A DNA stretch of 5,523 nt, taken from contig QGUS01000124.1 of assembly GCA_003242515.1 (NCBI GenBank), positions 1 to 5,523 on the forward strand. The letters are read 5' to 3'. How positions within the stretch are numbered: the stretch's first letter is position 1; every line of letters begins with the position of its first letter. The position numbers and the translations under genes are program-made. The stretch comes from Actinomycetota bacterium. GTDB taxonomy: Bacteria; Actinomycetota; Acidimicrobiia; Spongiisociales; ZC4RG35. Positions 1 through 3,415 of this stretch are shown piece by piece. The notes beneath the pieces are model-generated. The model was not told the DNA's origin and made no database searches. It was given only the letters and a program-made list of their open reading frames with translations.

Positions 1-607
1 TGGGGGGGGGGCCCTTGGCCCGCCTCTGGGCGGGGATGCCGTGGTCCTGGACCTCGATGAAGAAGTTGTCCTTACCGAAGATGTCCTGGAAGCGGACAGC
101 CGCGCGGACCGCGGCGTCGAAGTCGCGCTGGGTCCTAGCGGTGCCCTCCTCGGTGTGGGCGTCGGGACCGAGCAGCTGCGGGACCAGGCCGCCGAGGCAG
201 CCGGAGGTGGCGATGATGCCCTCGGAGTGCTGGGCCAGCAGGTCCCAGTCCATCCGGGGCTTGTAGTAGTAGCCCTCGAGGAAGGCCTTCGAGGAGAGCT
301 GCAGCAGGTTGCGGTACCCCGTGGGGCTCTCCGCGAGGAGGATCATGTGGTACCGCTGGTTCTGGCTCTGCGGCGGCCGGTCGAACCGGGAGCCGTCCAC
401 GAAGTACGCCTCGATGCCGATGATCGGCTTGACGCCGGCGTCTTTGGCCTTCTTGTAGAACTCGATCGCGCCGTAGAGGTTGCCGTGATCGGTGATGGCG
501 ATGGCCGGCTGGCCGTCCTCGGCGGCCGCCTTCACCACCCGGTCGATCCGGGCCGCACCGTCTAGCAGCGAGTACTCGGTGTGGAGATGAAGGTGGGCAA
601 AGGACAC
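1..607 (-). CDS. dnaE: DNA polymerase III alpha subunit, N-terminal PHP domain (partial)
   Basis: Replicative polymerase subunit that extends DNA at the fork; only the first 202 codons are in the window and the 3' part runs off the left edge. The N-terminus has the PHP signature HLHLHTEYSLLDGA (residues 5-18), followed by ITDHGNLYG (38-46), IGIEAYF (63-69), RYHMILLAE (85-93), GYYYKPRMDWDLL (112-124) and SGCLGG (135-140), all typical of DnaE. H7, H9, D16, H41, E66, H87 and C137 match the expected PHP metal ligands. In Mycobacterium DnaE1 an intact PHP site gives proofreading 3'-5' exonuclease activity, so the same is inferred here; the last two ligands lie outside the window. GTG at 607 is chosen because an in-frame TAA lies at 640-638 and no other usual start falls between; no strong ribosome site is seen. 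The final six codons (AKGPPP) do not match the conserved TNPxLL that normally follows IPAQRR. DnaE1 rather than the translesion DnaE2 is likely from the context but not proven. Confidence 0.95.
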   Translation of the reverse strand, partial: MSFAHLHLHTEYSLLDGAARIDRVVKAAAEDGQPAIAITDHGNLYGAIEFYKKAKDAGVKPIIGIEAYFVDGSRFDRPPQSQNQRYHMILLAESPTGYRNLLQLSSKAFLEGYYYKPRMDWDLLAQHSEGIIATSGCLGGLVPQLLGPDAHTEEGTARTQRDFDAAVRAAVRFQDIFGKDNFFIEVQDHGIPAQRRAKGPPP

Positions 608-649
608 TTCTATGGCGCTCTGACAGGGGCTTCCGACTTACAGCGGTGT

Positions 650-681
650 AGTTCCCCGAACATAGCACCGCCGCGGGAACT
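650..681 (-). promoter_or_regulatory. Candidate dnaE promoter inside a 7-bp inverted repeat
   Basis: In the gap between the rhomboid gene and dnaE, the minus strand has TGC followed by TATGTT (667-659), an extended -10 type element (4 of 6 bases of TATAAT plus the TG). No convincing -35 is found 16-19 bp upstream. The element sits between perfect 7-bp inverted arms, AGTTCCC at 650-656 and GGGAACT at 675-681, with 18 bp between them. If used, the transcript would start near 652 and give dnaE a leader of about 45 nt. The arms could be an operator, a transcript hairpin, or chance in GC-rich DNA. Confidence 0.3.
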
Positions 682-704
682 CCGGTGACCGGCCCCGCTG
701 CGGG
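682..704 (-). repeat. Two small adjacent palindromes after the rhomboid stop
   Basis: Just downstream of the rhomboid stop codon (minus strand) lie CCCGCAGCGGG (704-694) and CCGGTCACCGG (692-682), each a short GC palindrome with a 1-3 nt centre. They could form weak hairpins that attenuate readthrough into dnaE. No T-tract follows either, so an intrinsic terminator is not supported. With the 650-681 repeat, they are the only structure seen in the 109-bp gap. Confidence 0.25.
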
Positions 705-716
705 ATCTTCGCGACC

Positions 717-1547
717 TCAGATCAGGACCAGCGCGATGGCAATCAGCGCCACTCCGACGGCGGCCGCGGTGCGCTGCGCGACGGCGTTCGGGCCCCGGAT
801 CCGGGACCACATCTCCCCGATGACGAACCCCGCCACCAGGCCGCCGAGATGGGCCTGCCAGGCGATCACGCCCCGCATCACCAGGGGGAGCGCCGCGTTG
901 ATCGCCAGGATGACCAGGACGTTGGAGAGCAGCGCCCGCCCGTAGGCCGTGTTGCGGCGGTGGAGGGCCCAGTTCAGCCACACGCCGAACAGCCCGAAGA
1001 TGGCGCCGGAGGCGCCCACGGCCACGGCGAAGTCGCTGCCGAAGTGGTAGAAGGCGACGCCGCCCATTCCCGCCGAGGCCAGGTAGAGCGCCGCGAACGG
1101 CGCCGTGCCCACGCCCCGCTCCACCCGGGGTCCGAGTATCCAGAGGGCCCACATGTTGAAGAACAGGTGGGTGAGGCCGCCATGCAGGAGGACCGGCGTG
1201 AACAGGCGCCACCACTCCCCCGCACGGACCCGCTGGTTGATCAGGGCCAGGGCCTCGAACATGGACGACTCCCCCGACCCGAAGACGAGGTAGAAGCCCA
1301 CGGCCAGGCCGATGAAAACCATCGTGGCGGGGGTGCCCGCCCGGCGCGGCACCCGGACCGGGTTGCGCACGACCTTCTGGGTGCCCCCCTCGCCGCCGAC
1401 ACAGTCGGGGCACCGCTGGCCCACCGCGGAGTCGATGGAGCACGAGGCGCAGATCGACTTGCCGCACCGGCTGCAACGAAGCAGGGTCTGGCGGTCGGGG
1501 TGGCGATAGCAGACCGGGGTCCCCCCGGCGGGGTCCTGCGTCACCAC
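717..1547 (-). CDS. Rhomboid family intramembrane serine protease with N-terminal zinc finger
   Basis: Membrane protease of 276 residues that would cleave transmembrane substrates within the bilayer. Residues 13-49 form a cysteine-rich B-box-like zinc finger (C13, H16, C25, C28, C33, C36, C46, C49). The rhomboid fold follows: a first membrane segment at about 74-90, then GEWWRLFTPVLLHGG (110-124), HLFFN with H127 and N131, GASGAIFG with catalytic Ser180, and WQAHLGG with catalytic His233. A final hydrophobic helix (about 257-276) ends the protein. Ser and His are both present, so it should be active; the substrate cannot be told. The finger faces the cytosol if the topology is standard and may bind a partner. 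The start is GTG at 1547, one base after the rluD stop; a second GTG at 1544 follows directly. The GAGG just upstream is too close to be a good ribosome site, suggesting coupling to rluD translation. Zinc-finger rhomboids are, as I recall, common in Actinobacteria. Confidence 0.93.
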   Translation of the reverse strand: MVTQDPAGGTPVCYRHPDRQTLLRCSRCGKSICASCSIDSAVGQRCPDCVGGEGGTQKVVRNPVRVPRRAGTPATMVFIGLAVGFYLVFGSGESSMFEALALINQRVRAGEWWRLFTPVLLHGGLTHLFFNMWALWILGPRVERGVGTAPFAALYLASAGMGGVAFYHFGSDFAVAVGASGAIFGLFGVWLNWALHRRNTAYGRALLSNVLVILAINAALPLVMRGVIAWQAHLGGLVAGFVIGEMWSRIRGPNAVAQRTAAAVGVALIAIALVLI

Positions 1548-1548
1548 C

Positions 1549-2478
1549 TCACGCTATCGGGATCGGGCCGGCACCGGGCCCCAGGGAGGACAACACCCGG
1601 GTCAGGTCGGCCGGCAGCGGGCTCTCCACGGCGACCTCGTCGCCGGTGAACGGATGGGTGAACGACAGGCGGGCCGCATGGAGGAAGATCCGGTCGGCGC
1701 CCAGACGCTGGCGGCGCGGCCCGTAGAGGGTGTCGCCGACGACCGGGTGCCCGATGGCGGAGAGGTGGACGCGGATCTGGTGGGTCCGGCCGGTCTCCAG
1801 CCTCACCTCGAGGTAGCTGCAGCCCCGCTCGGGATAGGTGTCCAGGACGCGGTAGTGGGTCCGGGCGGGCTTGCCCTCCGGGTGCAACGCCCGCCGGAGC
1901 GGTGTGGCCGGGTCCCGGGCGATGGGGGCGTCGACGGTCCCGGTCGGGGACCCGGGGATCCCGTGAACCAGGGTCAGGTAGACGCGGGTGATCTCCCGCC
2001 TCCGCAGCATGGCCGACAGGGCGTCGTGGGCCTCCTGCGTCCGGGCCACGACGAGCACGCCGGAGGTGTCCTTGTCGAGCCGGTGGACGAGCCCCCACCG
2101 GTCCTTCTGGCCGACGCCCTCCAGCTCCGGATAGCGGTTGAGCAACCCCGCCACGAGGGTGCCGGTGAGGCGGCCGCTCCCGGGGTGCACCACGATCCCG
2201 GCGGGCTTGTCGACGACGATCAGGTGCCCGTCCTCGTAGAGGACGCCGAAGGAGACCTCCTCGGCCGCCAGCTCCGCCTTCGGGTCGGGGACGGCCACGG
2301 TGATCACCGAGCCCTCCCCCACGCGGTCGGAGGGAGAGGCGGGATGACCGTCGACCAGCGCTCCGCGGTCCACCAGGTCGCGGGCCACGGCCCGGCTCAC
2401 GCCGAGGAGGGCGGCGACCGCCTTGTCGAGGCGCTCCCCTTCCAGGTGGGCGGGGACGGTCAGTTCCTGATCCGCCAC
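1549..2478 (-). CDS. rluD: RluA/RluD-family large-subunit rRNA pseudouridine synthase
   Basis: Converts specific uridines to pseudouridine in RNA; by family most likely 23S rRNA (E. coli RluD modifies the helix 69 loop), though exact sites are not readable from sequence. With GTG at 2478 as start the protein is 309 residues, normal for the family. An S4 RNA-binding domain occupies about residues 14-62 (GERLDKAVAALLGVSR onward, then RGALVDG). The catalytic domain starts at LYEDGHLIVVDKPAG (80-94) and carries the hallmark HRLDKDTSG (132-140) with catalytic Asp135, then the conserved GRTHQIRVHL and GHPVVGDTLYG blocks. The GTG was preferred over an upstream in-frame ATG at 2547, which would add 23 Arg/Pro-rich residues unlike the family and overlap lspA by 88 nt. 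The chosen start overlaps the lspA end by 19 nt, so coupled translation is likely. The stop lies one base before the rhomboid gene. Confidence 0.93.
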   Translation of the reverse strand: MADQELTVPAHLEGERLDKAVAALLGVSRAVARDLVDRGALVDGHPASPSDRVGEGSVITVAVPDPKAELAAEEVSFGVLYEDGHLIVVDKPAGIVVHPGSGRLTGTLVAGLLNRYPELEGVGQKDRWGLVHRLDKDTSGVLVVARTQEAHDALSAMLRRREITRVYLTLVHGIPGSPTGTVDAPIARDPATPLRRALHPEGKPARTHYRVLDTYPERGCSYLEVRLETGRTHQIRVHLSAIGHPVVGDTLYGPRRQRLGADRIFLHAARLSFTHPFTGDEVAVESPLPADLTRVLSSLGPGAGPIPIA

Positions 2479-2939
2479 GAGTGCACCAGCAGCAGTATCA
2501 CGGCCACCGTCAGGGCGGCGTCGGCGAGGTTGAAGGTCGGGATCCACCAGAGGTTCACCCAGTCGATCACCTTGCCGTCGAGGAGGCCGTCGCCCCGGGC
2601 CAGGCGGTCGATCAGGTTCCCCAGCGCCCCGCCGAGGACCAGGCCGAAGCCGATCCGCTCGGCCAGCGGCCTGTCCTCACGGGCGAGATACCAGACGACG
2701 AACACCGCGACCAGGATGGCGACGACCCCGAAGACGGGGCCGCCCTCGCCGAACATGGAAAAGGCGGCTCCGGGGTTCTCCACGAAGGTGAACCCGAAGA
2801 AGCCGTCGATCACCCAGACCCTCTTGCCCTCCCAGAGGGCGCGGGCCATCTGCTTCGTGGCCTGGTCTGCCGCCACCACGGCGGCGGCGACCAGGAGCGG
2901 CAGGGTGATGCGCCTGGTCAAGAGGCGCGGGCGGCGCAC
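2460..2939 (-). CDS. lspA: Lipoprotein signal peptidase (signal peptidase II)
   Basis: Inner-membrane aspartyl protease that removes signal peptides from diacylglyceryl-modified prolipoproteins; the target of globomycin. At 159 residues it has the usual length. Four hydrophobic stretches are visible (about 11-27, 68-86, 95-111, 138-153). Conserved blocks are AADQATK (23-29), FVENPGAAFSM (52-62), GGALGNLIDRL (103-113), KVIDW (123-127) and FNLADAA (136-142). The catalytic pair is Asp126 and Asp140. The GTG at 2939 overlaps the preceding zinc-finger gene by 22 nt. An alternative TTG at 2921 would give 153 residues and a TTGA-type 4-nt overlap with the upstream stop, keeping the first membrane helix intact; neither start has a well-spaced ribosome site. 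Middle gene of a compact minus-strand operon with rluD immediately downstream, a very common bacterial pairing. Confidence 0.96.
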   Translation of the reverse strand: MRRPRLLTRRITLPLLVAAAVVAADQATKQMARALWEGKRVWVIDGFFGFTFVENPGAAFSMFGEGGPVFGVVAILVAVFVVWYLAREDRPLAERIGFGLVLGGALGNLIDRLARGDGLLDGKVIDWVNLWWIPTFNLADAALTVAVILLLVHSWRIRN

Positions 2940-3292
2940 TCCACGCAGAAGGTGGCGTAGGGCAGCGCATCGAGACGCTCGACGGGGATCGGCTTCCCGC
3001 AGCTCTCGCAGGTCCCGTAGGTGCCCGCCTCGATCCGCATCAGTGCGTGACGGACCTTGCCGAGGAGGTCGACGCTGTTCTGCTCGATCGACAGCTCCTT
3101 GGCGTACTCCAGCTTCACCGAGCTGGCCTCGGGGTTGCCCGGGTCGGGGCTGCGGTCGGAGGAGGCCTCGGTCATCCGGGCCTCCTCAATCTCCCGTTCG
3201 TAGTCGGCGATCTGCGCCTCGAGGTGGGCGCGCTCCTCCTCGAGCCGCTTCCGGAAGCGTTCGACGGTGCTCTTGGCGAGTGCTCGTGCCAT
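2918..3292 (-). CDS. TraR/DksA family C4-type zinc-finger protein
   Basis: Small cytoplasmic protein of 124 residues. The N-terminal two-thirds is charged and helical: about 8-40 and 60-90 could form an antiparallel coiled coil as in DksA. The C-terminal finger is CESCGKPIPVERL with C95 and C98, then FCVEC with C116 and C119, the standard C4 arrangement. In Proteobacteria DksA binds the RNA polymerase secondary channel and acts with ppGpp; whether actinobacterial relatives do the same is uncertain. The E. coli coil tip carries DPxDxA, whereas here the matching stretch is DPGNPE (50-55), lacking the second Asp and the Ala, so a DksA-like effect should not be assumed. ATG at 3292 has a GAGGA ribosome site 10 nt upstream. 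First gene of the leftward operon, divergent from ileS and overlapping lspA at its 3' end. Confidence 0.9.
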   Translation of the reverse strand: MARALAKSTVERFRKRLEEERAHLEAQIADYEREIEEARMTEASSDRSPDPGNPEASSVKLEYAKELSIEQNSVDLLGKVRHALMRIEAGTYGTCESCGKPIPVERLDALPYATFCVECAARAS

Positions 3293-3302
3293 AAGTCTTC
3301 AG

Positions 3303-3307
3303 TCCTC
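3303..3307 (-). promoter_or_regulatory. Ribosome binding site of the zinc-finger gene
   Basis: GAGGA on the minus strand lies 10 nt upstream of the ATG at 3292. It is the clearest Shine-Dalgarno sequence in the window and supports this start; the downstream genes of the operon lack well-spaced sites. Confidence 0.6.
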
Positions 3308-3325
3308 GGAGTTCAAAGGTGCGAC

Positions 3326-3331
3326 ACCCTA
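3326..3331 (-). promoter_or_regulatory. Candidate -10 element for the leftward operon
   Basis: TAGGGT on the minus strand fits the loose actinobacterial TANNNT pattern and would start transcription near 3319, about 26 nt before the ATG. No good -35 hexamer lies 16-19 bp upstream. A tiny inverted repeat, GGTG at 3318-3321 and CACC at 3325-3328, overlaps it. This is a weak call made because some promoter must exist in this divergent gap. Confidence 0.25.
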
Positions 3332-3370
3332 CCAACGCGCCACACCTAACGGGCGAACCGACACGGCAAG

Positions 3371-3401
3371 TTGTGTCTCATGGCCTCCGACGACTTACGA
3401 T
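3371..3401 (+). promoter_or_regulatory. Candidate ileS promoter giving a near-leaderless mRNA
   Basis: TTGTGT (3371-3376) and TACGAT (3396-3401) are separated by 19 bp, a little long but tolerable. Transcription would begin about 3407-3412, at or just before the ileS ATG at 3412. This fits the absence of any Shine-Dalgarno sequence before that ATG. Leaderless mRNAs are common in Actinobacteria. No T-box motif is present in the gap, so the tRNA-sensing riboswitch often found before actinobacterial ileS is not seen. Confidence 0.3.
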
Positions 3402-3415
3402 TCCGGCTCCAATGA
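3380..3415 (+). CDS. Possible 11-codon upstream ORF coupled to ileS
   Basis: ATG at 3380 opens a short frame encoding MASDDLRFRLQ, whose TGA stop (3413-3415) overlaps the ileS ATG (3412-3414) as ATGA. Such an overlap can couple translation, which would help because ileS has no visible ribosome site. There are no isoleucine codons, so it is not an Ile attenuator. No good ribosome site precedes it, and if the nearby candidate promoter is the real one, this ORF would not be transcribed. Chance is quite possible. Confidence 0.2.
   Translation: MASDDLRFRLQ

Noticed and set aside
653..668. LexA/SOS box upstream of dnaE
   Set aside because: CGAAC occurs at 657-661 but the GTTCG half needed after four bases is absent.
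682..704. Rho-independent terminator between the rhomboid gene and dnaE
   Set aside because: The short GC palindromes have very small loops and no following T-run on the minus strand.
610..1476. Minus-strand frame overlapping the rhomboid gene and the intergenic gap
   Set aside because: Arg/Gly/Pro-rich alternate frame of the rhomboid gene; no motif and no sensible start context.
2479..2547. 23-residue N-terminal extension of RluD starting at ATG 2547
   Set aside because: It would overlap lspA by 88 nt and is Arg/Pro-rich, unlike RluD N-termini; GTG at 2478 places the S4 domain at the usual distance from the start.
1654..3294. 546-codon plus-strand frame across rluD, lspA and the zinc-finger gene
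   Set aside because: The opposite strand holds three well-conserved families; this frame gives low-complexity Arg/Pro/Gly-rich sequence without motifs.
3293..3411. T-box riboswitch upstream of ileS
   Set aside because: No conserved T-box core sequence, and the gap is too short for a full T-box leader that also contains a promoter.
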